From contig DATGLE010000106.1 of NCBI GenBank assembly GCA_035294325.1, forward strand, positions 1 through 18,016: a stretch of 18,016 bases of DNA. Direction: 5' to 3'. Position numbers and translations under genes: made by a program. Each line of letters begins with the position of its first letter. Position 1 is the stretch's first letter. Positions 1-8,112 of the stretch are shown here, piece after piece. The stretch comes from DATGLE01 sp035294325. Lineage in GTDB: Bacteria > Chloroflexota > Ktedonobacteria > Ktedonobacterales > Ktedonobacteraceae. The notes below the pieces were generated by a model. That model made no database searches, had not been told where the DNA came from, and was given only the letters and a program-made list of their open reading frames with translations.

Positions 1-1061
1 GTATAGCGATTGAGCGCCTCCCTGTCAAGCTGTACACCCAGGCCGGGACCCGGTGGCAGCGCGAGAAAGCCGTCCCGCATAGAGAGATCATCGAGCAGCA
101 GATCATCTTCTAGCAGTCGCAGCGTCGCCAGCCCGCACTCCAGCGTCACCGAGGGCATAGCGGCGGCAAGGTGCAGCGCGGCCACAACGCCGATACCCGT
201 TTCGAGCGCGCTGGTCACGACACATTGCACACCATAAGTCTCAGCCTCTTCGATGATGCGCCGCCCGGCGCGCAGGCCGCCGGCAAGCTGTGGCTTCACG
301 ATCAGAATATCGGCGGCCCCTTGCGCCAGGACGCGCCGCGCACCCGCCGGGTCCGATATCGCCTCGTCGGCGGCAACGGGCACAGGAACGCAGCGGCGCA
401 GTGCACACATGCCTGCCAGATCGGAAGCTGGCAGCGGCTGCTCGACGTACTGGATATCATACGGCGCGCAGCCCGCGAGGATCGCGCGTGCCTGCTCAAA
501 GTTCCAGCCCTCGTTGGCATCCAGCCGCAGGTGGATATCCGGTCCGATGGCTGCACGCACTGCCGCAACGCGCTCGATCTCCTTCTGTACGTCCTGGCCC
601 ATCTTGAGCTTCACACATCTGTAACCATCGGCAACTGCCTGCTGCGCCGCGCGCGCCGTCTTCGCCGCCGTTCCCCCACCGGCGACGGCGTTTACGAATA
701 CGCCGGGCCGCGCGCCGGGCAACAACGGGCGCTGCTCGTATTTTGCCTGCGCGTCGAGCAGCGCCACCTCCAGGCCGAAAACTGTAGCGGCCGGCAGCGC
801 GCCGGCTTCAGCGTACAGCAGTGCCAGCGCGCCGGCCAGATCTGCGCCTTGCAAGCGTGCTGCCAGGGTGGGCAGAGGAGCGAGCGCGCCGCTCAGGTCG
901 CCACCGAGTTCCGGCAATGGGGCAATCTCTCCCAGCCCGCACACGCCATCCGCGCTCACTACCTCCACAATTGCTCCCACGCGCTCAGTATGTACGCCGT
1001 GAGCGGTTGTGAAGGGAGTGCGCATAGGGATGCGATACGAGTGCCAGCGAATAGCCGCAAT
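1..1061 (-). CDS. menC: o-succinylbenzoate synthase MenC, 3' end cut by window edge
   Basis: This enolase-superfamily enzyme dehydrates SHCHC to o-succinylbenzoate in menaquinone synthesis. Translating the minus strand gives a continuous frame from about 1061 to the left edge. The N-terminal capping strand reads AIRWHSYRIP, followed by the substrate-loop segment PFTTAHG. The barrel shows the catalytic-lysine motif CVKLKMG, then the metal-ligand motifs RLDANEGW, YVEQPLP and ADEAIS, and the second lysine in IVKPQLAGGL. This ligand series and the men neighbours support MenC over other muconate-lactonizing-type enzymes. The start is unclear. The first ATG (1025) would delete the first strand, an ATT lies at 1061, and a TTG at 1127 has a GGAGAGGGG ahead of it but would translate a GC-rich hairpin. 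The last residues lie outside the window. Confidence 0.9.
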   Translation of the reverse strand, partial: MAAIRWHSYRIPMRTPFTTAHGVHTERVGAIVEVVSADGVCGLGEIAPLPELGGDLSGALAPLPTLAARLQGADLAGALALLYAEAGALPAATVFGLEVALLDAQAKYEQRPLLPGARPGVFVNAVAGGGTAAKTARAAQQAVADGYRCVKLKMGQDVQKEIERVAAVRAAIGPDIHLRLDANEGWNFEQARAILAGCAPYDIQYVEQPLPASDLAGMCALRRCVPVPVAADEAISDPAGARRVLAQGAADILIVKPQLAGGLRAGRRIIEEAETYGVQCVVTSALETGIGVVAALHLAAAMPSVTLECGLATLRLLEDDLLLDDLSMRDGFLALPPGPGLGVQLDREALNRY

Positions 1062-1081
1062 TGTTATAAAAGCGGGAGGTT

Positions 1082-1126
1082 CAGGAGGGCGGCTGCCCTC
1101 CTGGCGGGGTGTGGGGGGTCCCCACA
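1082..1126. repeat. GC-rich double-hairpin element between menB and menC
   Basis: Two adjacent perfect hairpins fill most of the menB-menC gap. The first has arms CAGGAGGGC and GCCCTCCTG (1082-1090 and 1095-1103) with a 4-base loop. The second has arms TGTGGGG and CCCCACA (1110-1116 and 1120-1126) with a 3-base loop. On the minus strand a CTTTTAT stretch follows shortly after the first stem, so weak termination or processing between the two genes is possible. The same two-hairpin layout, with paired changes in the arms, occurs inside the MITE-like element at 13551-13676, which suggests a dispersed repeat. Confidence 0.7.
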
Positions 1127-1159
1127 AATTCCCCTCTCCAAAATCTGGTGGATGCATCA

Positions 1160-1978
1160 CTACGGCAGGCGTGGGAATCTGGAGAAGTCGGGTTTGCGCT
1201 TCTCCACGAACGCATTGCGGCCCTCCTTGCCTTCTTCAGTCATGTAGAAGAGCATCGTCGCGTTGCCGGCCAGGTCCATAATACCGGCCAGGCCGTCGGT
1301 ATCGGCGTTGAAGGCCGATTTCAGGAAGCGCAGAGCAGTCGGACTTTTTTCGAGCAGTTCCCTGGCCCACTGGATCGTCTCTTCCTCCAACTGCGCCAGC
1401 GGCACGACCTTATTAATCAATCCCATGTCGAAGGCTTCCTGAGCCGTGTACTGGCGGCAGAGATACCAGATCTCGCGCGCCTTCTTCTGGCCGACGACGC
1501 GCGCCATGTAGGTCGCGCCCCAGCCGGCATCGAAACTGCCTACGCGCGGTCCCGCCTGGCCGAATCGCGCATTATCGGCGGCGATGGTCAGGTCGCAGAG
1601 CAGTTGCAGCACATGACCGCCGCCGATAGCGTAGCCCGCGACCATTGCGATTACCGGCTTGGGAATGTATTTGATGACCCTTTGCAGATCGAGCGCGTTC
1701 AGGCGTGGCACACCGTCGCTGCCAACGTAGCCGCCCTCGCCGCGCACGCGCTGGTCGCCGCCGGAGCAGAACGCCTTCTCGCCCTTGCCGGTGAAAATAA
1801 CGACGCCAATTTCCTGATCCTCGCGGCAGCGGTTGAAGGCATCGATCAGTTCGGTGAGCGTTTCCGGACGGAAGGCGTTGTGGACCTCTGGCCGGTTGAT
1901 GGTGATTTTGCCCATGCCTTCGGCTTTTTCGAAGATGATGTCCTGGTAGTCACATACGTTTTGCCATTGTACTGTCAT
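1160..1978 (-). CDS. menB: 1,4-dihydroxy-2-naphthoyl-CoA synthase MenB
   Basis: This crotonase-fold enzyme closes the second ring of the naphthoquinone by intramolecular Claisen condensation of o-succinylbenzoyl-CoA. The 272-residue product has the usual MenB length. Visible family motifs are the start of the CoA-binding part with ITINRPEVHNAF (about 25-36), the oxyanion-loop segment CSGGDQ (71-76), GYAIGGGHVL (115-124), and FGQAGPRVGSFDAGWG (about 139-154) with the MenB-typical acidic residue. The C-terminal tail carries EGRNAFVEKRKPDFSRFPR, characteristic of MenB rather than other enoyl-CoA hydratases. The ATG at 1978 follows an AAAGGAGCC ribosome site. The gene is separated from menH by 171 bp that hold a long hairpin, so it may be expressed partly on its own. 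Confidence 0.95.
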   Translation of the reverse strand: MTVQWQNVCDYQDIIFEKAEGMGKITINRPEVHNAFRPETLTELIDAFNRCREDQEIGVVIFTGKGEKAFCSGGDQRVRGEGGYVGSDGVPRLNALDLQRVIKYIPKPVIAMVAGYAIGGGHVLQLLCDLTIAADNARFGQAGPRVGSFDAGWGATYMARVVGQKKAREIWYLCRQYTAQEAFDMGLINKVVPLAQLEEETIQWARELLEKSPTALRFLKSAFNADTDGLAGIMDLAGNATMLFYMTEEGKEGRNAFVEKRKPDFSRFPRLP

Positions 1979-2022
1979 TTATGGCTCCTTTCTTCTAAAA
2001 GAGTATCGAATACCCGACCTTC

Positions 2023-2102
2023 GCGCGGCAGAGCCGCGCAAGCAATGATGTAGTTTGTCGGGTGATACAGAGGCTTCGCCTCTGTATCACCCGACAAACT
2101 AC
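2023..2102. repeat. Hairpin pair in the menH-menB gap, including a 25-bp perfect stem
   Basis: A 7-bp stem (GCGCGGC, loop AGA, GCCGCGC, 2023-2039) is followed by a perfect 25-bp inverted repeat. Its arms are 2050-2074 and 2078-2102 and its loop is only three bases. There is no T-run after the stem in either direction, so it is not a classical intrinsic terminator. It lies in the leader just upstream of the menB ribosome-binding site. The arrangement resembles the hairpin elements upstream of the permease and polymerase genes, but the sequence is not clearly the same. TATATA at 2103-2108 could be an internal -10 box for menB, but no good -35 accompanies it. Confidence 0.75.
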
Positions 2103-2149
2103 TATATAAGGCGAGTGTCGCGGGTGCGAGCAAGCAATGGTGTCGGAAA

Positions 2150-3001
2150 TCAGACACATTCAATGAATGCATGCACAAGGTCAACGAAGATACCGGGCTG
2201 CTCCAGATGGATGGTGTGTCCGGCACCTGTTACAATGCGCAACTGAGCATGGGGCAGCAGTTGCGCCATCTGGCGTGCAATCTCGCAAAATTTTTTGTCA
2301 AGATCGCCAGCGATCAGCAGCACGGGTATATCCAGCACGGGGAGCCGCGCATGCAGCGCCGGCTGCACGCCCGTCCCTACGCCGCGCAGGCTATTGGCTA
2401 GCCCTTCGGCGCGGTTGTTGAGGCGCTGCTCGCGGAGCGCGGCCCTCTTGCTGGCGGGCAGATTGCGCTGGCTGGCAAAGAGCGGAAGTCGCTCCCATCG
2501 TTCCACAAAGGCGGCCACACCCTCGCGCTCGATGCTCTCGGCCAGCGCGTTATCGCTGAGGCGGCGCCGTTCGCGCTCCTGCGCGTCCGCGATGCCTGGC
2601 GATGCGCTCTCCAGGATGAGGGCGCGAAAATAGCCCGAAAACGCGCAGTAGAGCGCGATACGCCCGCCCATCGAATAGCCGAGCAGAATCGCCTCGCCAC
2701 TGTGTACGCCAAGCAGGTCCAGCGCGGCGATGATATCGGCCTGGCAATGTTCCATTGCGTAGCGCCACGCATCGGGCGGTGCGTCGCTGCGCCCGTGACC
2801 GTGCAGGTCCAGGGCGATGACGCGCAGGCCGGCGGATGCGAAAGCGTCCAGCAGGCCGTCCCAGCCGAGCGCGCTGCCCGTAAAGCCGTGCAGCAGCACC
2901 AGCGTGCGCCCGCCCGGCGTCGCCGCGCCGCACAGCAGCGCGCCCATGCGCATGCCGTTGACCTCCAGCAGCCTGATTTCTCGCTCTACTGCACTGCTCA
3001 T
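2150..3001 (-). CDS. menH: SHCHC synthase MenH (alpha/beta hydrolase)
   Basis: The product is a 283-residue alpha/beta hydrolase. In menaquinone synthesis MenH removes pyruvate from SEPHCHC, the MenD product, to give SHCHC. Visible elements are the oxyanion-hole strand LVLLHGFTGSALGW (about 34-47), LDLHGHGRSD (64-73), the nucleophile elbow GYSMGG with Ser110, an acid region IAGDLDKKF, and the C-terminal GAGHTIHLEQP with the catalytic histidine. Fold motifs alone would fit many hydrolases. The assignment rests on its place between menD and menB and on the ATGA overlap in which its start codon shares bases with the menD stop, implying translational coupling. Confidence 0.88.
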   Translation of the reverse strand: MSSAVEREIRLLEVNGMRMGALLCGAATPGGRTLVLLHGFTGSALGWDGLLDAFASAGLRVIALDLHGHGRSDAPPDAWRYAMEHCQADIIAALDLLGVHSGEAILLGYSMGGRIALYCAFSGYFRALILESASPGIADAQERERRRLSDNALAESIEREGVAAFVERWERLPLFASQRNLPASKRAALREQRLNNRAEGLANSLRGVGTGVQPALHARLPVLDIPVLLIAGDLDKKFCEIARQMAQLLPHAQLRIVTGAGHTIHLEQPGIFVDLVHAFIECV

Positions 3002-4920
3002 GGCGCTTCCTCAGCAGGTAACTTCCTCAGCGCGGTATCGACGGCCTGCCAGAGTCGCCGGTGCATGCTGACATTGCTCTCGCGCTCGGTGGGAACCTCG
3101 ATTACATGCACCCCCCCGCCGTCCATCCCGTGCCTGAAAGTCGCACGGAACTCCTCCCAGTCCGTGATACGCCGGAATGTGCCCCCGTACATCTCCACCG
3201 CATGGCGGAAATCCAGGCCGGTTGGCGTGCCGAAGAGTTGTTCAAAATGCTCAGGGTAGGCGGACTGGGGCAGGAATGAGAAGATGCCGCCGCCATCGTT
3301 GTTCACCAGCACGACGATCAGGTTGAGCCGGTGCAGGCGTGCGGCGAGCAGCCCGTTGAGATCATGAAAGAACGAGAGATCACCGATCACCAGCACCGTT
3401 GGCCCGTCGTCTCCCAACATGACGTTTGCCGCGCTGGCGCCAAGCGCGCTGGAGACAACGCCATCGATGCCGTTCGCGCCCCGGTTGCCCAGGCAGCGCA
3501 ATCGCTTCCGGCGCGGCCAGAAGAAGGTATCCATGTCGCGCACCGGCATGCTATTACCGGCATAGAGCGTTGCCCCGGCGGGGAGCAGTTCCGCGAGTTC
3601 GCTGAAGACGCGCCCCTCGAAAAGCTGCTCGAAGTCCTGCATGGTGTCGAGCAGCGCCCGCCGCGTCGCCCGTTCGGCATCCCGCCAGAGCATGAGCCAT
3701 TGGGCGCCGTCAGGCGCGGATTCGTCCACCTTTGTCACAGCCGTTGCCAGATAACGGCAGAGCGTGACAGGATCAGCATGGATCATCTCGCTGGCGAGCT
3801 GTGTTGGCTCGTTCCAGTCGCCGTTGCCATCGACCACCACCTGTGGGCAGGATGCATAGCGCTGCAAGTAGAGTAGCAGGGGTTTGGAGGTCGGCATAGC
3901 ACCGAAGCGCAGGATAAACTGCGGCTCGGCACGCTCGACAAAAGCCTCGCTGCGCAGGAATGCATCGTAGCTGGAGATAACGCAGCCATGCGGATCCTCG
4001 CAGGAGCGCAGCGGCGAGAGTGCATCGGCCAGGATCGGGTAGCCAAAGGATTGTGTTAACCGCATGAGCGGCTCAACCAGTTCAGGATTATCGTAAGGCC
4101 CGACAATGATGAGGCCGCGCGGCGTTGTGTGCATCAGTGTGGCAAGGCGCGCAGCGTTGGGGACAGAGAGGCTTGCCGGCCTCGCTTCCAGCACAGAGAC
4201 GTAGGGCGCGTTATCAGGTCGCCCTTCCCAGGCAATGGCATCGCGCTGCGCTAACGGCGGCAAGGGCTGGTCGGCGAGCGGCGCGGGCGTGAGCGGTTCG
4301 CGGAAGGGCAGGTTGAGATGCACCGGCCCGGCGGGAACGGCCCGCGACAGCGCTGCGGCGCGATTGGCGATGGTGCGAATGTAGCGCAGCGCGGCGTTGC
4401 TTGCTTCCGGCAGGGCAACGTCCACGAACCATTTGACATACGTGCCGTAGAGCCGGTTCTGATCGATGGCCTGGGGCGCGCCACAATCGCGCAGTTCGTG
4501 AGGGCGGTCCGCCGTAAGCACGAGCAGCGGCACATGTGTCAGGTGGGCCTCGATAATGGCCGGCAGAAAGTTCGCCGCCGCAGTTCCCGATGTGCAGAGC
4601 AGCGCGACAGGCTGTCCGAGCCGCTTCGCCATGCCCAGGCCAAAGAAGGCGGCGGAGCGCTCATCGACGTGCATCCAGGCGCGTATATCCGGCTGTGCGG
4701 CAAGGCACATCGCCAGCGGCGTTGAACGCGATCCCGGACAGATAACAACATGATGAACGCCGGCGCGCTGCAACTCATCGACGAAGGCGCTAACGTAAGC
4801 ATAAGTAGCGTTGGCGGCTGCGAACTCGGATGTGGACGCCTTGCCCGCGCGACCACGAGGGAACCCTGTCTGGGGGACAGGTATGCCCCTGCATTCCGCA
4901 TGACCGGGTGGGTTCTGCAT
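2998..4920 (-). CDS. menD: SEPHCHC synthase MenD (ThDP-dependent)
   Basis: MenD is a thiamine-diphosphate enzyme that adds the 2-oxoglutarate-derived succinyl semialdehyde to isochorismate. The 640-residue product shows the MenD signature HHVVICPGSRSTPLA (about 56-70), the glutamate that activates ThDP in HVDERSAAFFGLG (about E87), CTSGTAAANFLPA and LTADRPHELRDCGAPQAIDQ. The C-terminal cofactor domain has LGNRGANGIDG, GDLSFFHDLNGL and LVNNDGGGIFSFLP. The ATG at 4920 is chosen because GGAGG lies 9 bases ahead; it sits just after the menF stop. An ATG at 4938 would overlap menF and has no better site. The first ~38 residues are not MenD-like and include a small palindrome (4865-4881). The stop overlaps menH by four bases. 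Confidence 0.95.
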   Translation of the reverse strand: MQNPPGHAECRGIPVPQTGFPRGRAGKASTSEFAAANATYAYVSAFVDELQRAGVHHVVICPGSRSTPLAMCLAAQPDIRAWMHVDERSAAFFGLGMAKRLGQPVALLCTSGTAAANFLPAIIEAHLTHVPLLVLTADRPHELRDCGAPQAIDQNRLYGTYVKWFVDVALPEASNAALRYIRTIANRAAALSRAVPAGPVHLNLPFREPLTPAPLADQPLPPLAQRDAIAWEGRPDNAPYVSVLEARPASLSVPNAARLATLMHTTPRGLIIVGPYDNPELVEPLMRLTQSFGYPILADALSPLRSCEDPHGCVISSYDAFLRSEAFVERAEPQFILRFGAMPTSKPLLLYLQRYASCPQVVVDGNGDWNEPTQLASEMIHADPVTLCRYLATAVTKVDESAPDGAQWLMLWRDAERATRRALLDTMQDFEQLFEGRVFSELAELLPAGATLYAGNSMPVRDMDTFFWPRRKRLRCLGNRGANGIDGVVSSALGASAANVMLGDDGPTVLVIGDLSFFHDLNGLLAARLHRLNLIVVLVNNDGGGIFSFLPQSAYPEHFEQLFGTPTGLDFRHAVEMYGGTFRRITDWEEFRATFRHGMDGGGVHVIEVPTERESNVSMHRRLWQAVDTALRKLPAEEAP

Positions 4921-4924
4921 ACCT

Positions 4925-6427
4925 TTAAACCTCCGCACCTAGCGCGCGCAGCATGACCTGGAGCTTCCAGCCGGTCTCGACAAATTCGCTCTCAGGATCG
5001 GAATCGGCAACGATGCCGTTGCCTGCAAAGAGCGTCGCTGTATTGCCGTCGATCAGTGCCGAACGCAGTGCCACGACAAACTCGCCATTGCCAGAAGCAT
5101 CGAGCCAGCCGAGCGGAGCCGCGTACCAGCCGCGATCCAGGCGCTCGCCATCGCGAATTGCATTGAGGGCAGCCAGGCGCGGGAAGCCGCCCACCGCCGG
5201 CGTTGGATGCAGATCTTGCAGCGTCTCCAGCACGCAGCGACCCGGCAATAATGTCCCGGTGATGGGCGTCTCCAGGTGATGTATATTTTTGAGCTTGAGC
5301 AGTTGCGGCTCCCCGGCTACCTGTACCTCCGAGCAGAGTTTCGCGAGCGCATCGCGGATCGTCGCAACCACAATAGCATGTTCGATTTTATTCTTCGCGC
5401 TGCTCAGCAGTTCCGCGCCGAGGCGCCGATCCTCTTCCTCCGTCGTGCCGCGCGGCGCCGATCCTGCCAGCGCCATCGTTTGCAATCGGCCATCATGAGC
5501 ATGCACGAGCCGTTCGGGCGTAGCGCCAACGAAACAGCGCGTGCCTCGTTTCTGAGCGAAGATGGTGGCTGCGGGGTAGTTCTCGCGCAGGCGTGCCAGC
5601 ACAGCCTCAAGCTCAAAGGGCGCAGATTCACGCGTCACACTCACGCCTCGCGCCAGCACAACCTTCTGATAAGCGCCCCGCTGGATCATCTTCACGGCCT
5701 GCGCTACCTGCTCCATCCACACCGGGGGAGGCAGCATGCTCTCTATAGAAAGTCGCTCTGGCGCTGTAGAGTGTTCGCGCGGCCGCGAGATTTCCGTGCT
5801 CTTGATGGCCGCGTCGAGGCGCCGCAAAGCGCTGCTAATCACACTGGCGCAGTACTCGATATCGTCGGCAGGTGCCACGAGCGTGTTCACGGTCAGAGTT
5901 GCGCCCTCGGAACTGCGAGCGAAAAGTATACGCGGCAGCATGAGCAGCCCATCAGGGAAGCCTTCCCAGAGCGCTGTGTGTGGACTGATCGGATCGAAGC
6001 GAAAACCGCCACAGAGCACCGGACCGGCGTTGTTCGCGCTCGTGCCAGGCACGGCGGCGACAACCACATCTTGCAGCAATTCGCGCCAGGCCGTCGCCGC
6101 TGCGGTGAAGCGCGTGGGGCCGCTCGTCTTGATGAGCGAGGCTGCGCCGATGCCCGCGAGAGCAAACTGCCTGGAGGGCTGCTCCCAGAAGAAGCTCTCT
6201 GCCATCTCTAGCAGGCCAGCGGCTTTGAAAATGTGCAGTGGATCGCAGGCCGCCACGGGCCAGGTAAGACTGGCGACGATGGCGCGGCCCGATTGGGCGG
6301 CGCGCTCGGATGCGCGGGCCAGGGTGGCAAGCAGCCACTCGTGGTCACAGGAAGTCAGACGGGAATCAGCCCCGTCTCCATATGGAAAGACGCCCTTTAC
6401 GGACGCCCCGTGCTTCATATTGTTCAT
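4925..6427 (-). CDS. menF: Isochorismate synthase MenF
   Basis: MenF isomerises chorismate to isochorismate, the entry step of menaquinone synthesis. The 500-residue product has a variable N-terminal half and a chorismate-binding domain from about residue 235. The lysine in YQKVVLARG (about K255) and the glutamate in GATPERL (about E305) are 50 residues apart, matching the base and acid of the E. coli enzyme. Further motifs are ALAGSAPRG, IHHLETPITG, HPTPAVGGFPR and FAGNGIVADSDPESEF with Mg-binding acids. The nearby menD favours MenF over a siderophore EntC. The start at 6427 has GAGG 12 bases ahead; in-frame ATGs at 6463 and 6514 are possible but add non-family sequence. A TATAAT at 6544-6549 lies upstream without a convincing -35. 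Confidence 0.93.
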   Translation of the reverse strand: MNNMKHGASVKGVFPYGDGADSRLTSCDHEWLLATLARASERAAQSGRAIVASLTWPVAACDPLHIFKAAGLLEMAESFFWEQPSRQFALAGIGAASLIKTSGPTRFTAAATAWRELLQDVVVAAVPGTSANNAGPVLCGGFRFDPISPHTALWEGFPDGLLMLPRILFARSSEGATLTVNTLVAPADDIEYCASVISSALRRLDAAIKSTEISRPREHSTAPERLSIESMLPPPVWMEQVAQAVKMIQRGAYQKVVLARGVSVTRESAPFELEAVLARLRENYPAATIFAQKRGTRCFVGATPERLVHAHDGRLQTMALAGSAPRGTTEEEDRRLGAELLSSAKNKIEHAIVVATIRDALAKLCSEVQVAGEPQLLKLKNIHHLETPITGTLLPGRCVLETLQDLHPTPAVGGFPRLAALNAIRDGERLDRGWYAAPLGWLDASGNGEFVVALRSALIDGNTATLFAGNGIVADSDPESEFVETGWKLQVMLRALGAEV

Positions 6428-6575
6428 TGATCTATCATCCTCAGATGCACAAATTAGTTGCATGGTGCGGACTTGAATGTGCTGAGGGGCGATCTTGCTC
6501 TGGCAACGGGCCAATCAGAGGCCACAAAAGCAATGCCTGTAGTATTATAGCGCGCGCCGTCCAATGGCGGTATTG

Positions 6576-6637
6576 GAGCTTTCGTTAGCAGCATAGAACG
6601 GGTCCCTGGACCCGTTCTATGCTGCTAACGAAAGCTC
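6576..6637. repeat. Perfect 30-bp inverted repeat directly after the permease stop codon
   Basis: Arms at 6576-6605 and 6608-6637 are perfectly complementary over 30 bp with a two-base loop. The right arm abuts the permease stop codon TAA (6638-6640). No T-run follows in the direction of transcription, so it is a transcript-end hairpin or a repeat insertion rather than a textbook terminator. The 148 bp between it and menF hold a TATAAT (6544-6549, minus strand) and otherwise nothing I recognise. Confidence 0.8.
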
Positions 6638-8095
6638 TTATTCCCGGTCAGCGACAATCGATCCCACGCGGTCAGCCAGCGTCGGATCTCTGTGGCTGAG
6701 GATGAAGGCGTAGATCAGTGCCACGACAATGATGCCCAGCGAGATCCAGGGGAAGATGTTGAATGGCGCGGGCTGTCCAGGCTCAACCAGTCCCCAGAGC
6801 GGGAAGCCAATCGCCAGGACGCCGAGCAGCGGCAAAACGAGATGCTTGATCCACGAGAACTGGTCGGGGTGGTATCTCCGGTAGTACACGGGCAGGGCCA
6901 GGTTCGCGACGAGGTAGGTCAGCGCAACCAGGATCGTTCCCAGCGTCGCGATATCGCCGAAGAAGGTCACGGGATCCACGCTCCACCCGAAGATGTAGAC
7001 GACGGCCAGGCCAATGCCGAGGAAGGCCACGAAGCTTGCCCACGGCGTCTGCTTTGTCGAGTGAACCTTTGCCAGCGCTGCTGGCAGCAGCCCTTCGCGC
7101 GCCGCATTGAAGATCAGGCGCGCCTGCGAATTCGATCCGGCGATCATCGCGCCCATCGTGGAGGTGAAGCCGGCAAGGTAGGCCAGCAGTGCCAGAATGC
7201 CACTGATCGACTGCGCGGCGGCGATGAACGGCACCGGCTGGGCATCAGCGAGGGTTTTGACGTTGTAGTTGAAGGCCACGACGGTAGAGAACATGAACAG
7301 GATGTAGCTCAGGGCCATCAGCAGGACGCTGGCGTAGATGGCCCTGGGAATGTTGCGCCGGGGATCGTTCGTTTCCTCGGCCAGCGCCGCCGAGTTTTCC
7401 CAGCCAATGAACATGTAGACGGCAACCGGGAAGCCAAGTCCCAGGCCGGCGAGTCCGTCGCTGATGTTCCCGGGGTTGAATGGGGCCAGCGAGAGGGTTG
7501 CCGCGTGTGTGATCAGGACAACCACCGAGACCAGCACCAGCACGATCATCTCCAGCAGGAAGAAGTAGCCGGCCCAGCGTGTAGAGAGGTGGATGCCGCT
7601 TACCATCAGGTAGAAGACGATGGCGACGAAGATCAGCGTCAGCGGTTGCCAGGGGATGTTGACGTGCAGGTAGTGTTGCAGGATGATCTGCGTCCAGCCG
7701 CCGGAAATATCGATGACCGAGGTCATGGCAAGGATATAGCCGGCGGAGACAACGATAGTCGTGGTGATCGCCATTACCGGGCCGAAGGTTTTACCGATAA
7801 AGGTGATAAACGAGCCGGTAGATGGGATGGAGCGTGAAAATTCGGCCAGGGTATTGCCGAGCAGGGCAATAGCGATGGCCGCCGTGATAATGGTGAGCGG
7901 CGAGCCAATGCCAGCAGCCGAGGCGATCAACGCGGAACTGAAAAAGAAGCTCATCGCCGGAGCTACATTCGCCATTGTGGATGTTGAAATGTCGACCAGG
8001 TGCAAGGCCCCTCGCTGGAGGCGCGGAACCCCCGCAGCGGCGAGCGTCTTCCCCTCGACGAGCGGTGCCTGTGGCGACTCTTCGTGCATGGTCAT
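6638..8095 (-). CDS. APC-superfamily amino acid/amine permease
   Basis: The product is a 485-residue integral membrane transporter with about twelve hydrophobic segments between residues 45 and 470, the usual APC size and layout. The N-terminus is cytoplasmic and polar. TM1 begins at STMANVAPAMSFFFSSAL, and a conserved PSTGSFITFIGKTFGP occurs at about 91-106. The APC loop motif AEETNDPRRNIPRAI follows at about 239-253. It probably moves an amino acid or amine by proton or sodium symport or by exchange; the substrate cannot be read from the sequence. The ATG at 8095 is chosen because GGGGGAG lies 7 bases ahead. An upstream frame extension to 8245 only translates the hairpin repeat in the leader. 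I see no convincing promoter in the leader. Confidence 0.9.
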   Translation of the reverse strand: MTMHEESPQAPLVEGKTLAAAGVPRLQRGALHLVDISTSTMANVAPAMSFFFSSALIASAAGIGSPLTIITAAIAIALLGNTLAEFSRSIPSTGSFITFIGKTFGPVMAITTTIVVSAGYILAMTSVIDISGGWTQIILQHYLHVNIPWQPLTLIFVAIVFYLMVSGIHLSTRWAGYFFLLEMIVLVLVSVVVLITHAATLSLAPFNPGNISDGLAGLGLGFPVAVYMFIGWENSAALAEETNDPRRNIPRAIYASVLLMALSYILFMFSTVVAFNYNVKTLADAQPVPFIAAAQSISGILALLAYLAGFTSTMGAMIAGSNSQARLIFNAAREGLLPAALAKVHSTKQTPWASFVAFLGIGLAVVYIFGWSVDPVTFFGDIATLGTILVALTYLVANLALPVYYRRYHPDQFSWIKHLVLPLLGVLAIGFPLWGLVEPGQPAPFNIFPWISLGIIVVALIYAFILSHRDPTLADRVGSIVADRE

Positions 8096-8112
8096 TGCTG
8101 ACTCCCCCTTCA

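Noticed and set aside
171..1247. Long plus-strand open frame opposite menC
   Set aside because: It is antisense to a clear MenC with conserved motifs. Its translation is Arg/His/Cys-rich and matches nothing; GC-rich DNA opens such frames by chance.
1109..2053. Plus-strand open frame of 314 codons opposite menB
   Set aside because: Antisense shadow of MenB; no ribosome site and no recognisable domain.
6544..6572. TATAAT upstream of menF as a full promoter
   Set aside because: The -10 is perfect, but no -35-like sequence lies 16-19 bases upstream. I mention it in the menF entry only.
6692..7837. Plus-strand open frame of 381 codons opposite the permease
   Set aside because: The Asp/Glu/Gln/His-rich product is what antisense of hydrophobic transmembrane codons gives. 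The permease on the other strand is unambiguous.
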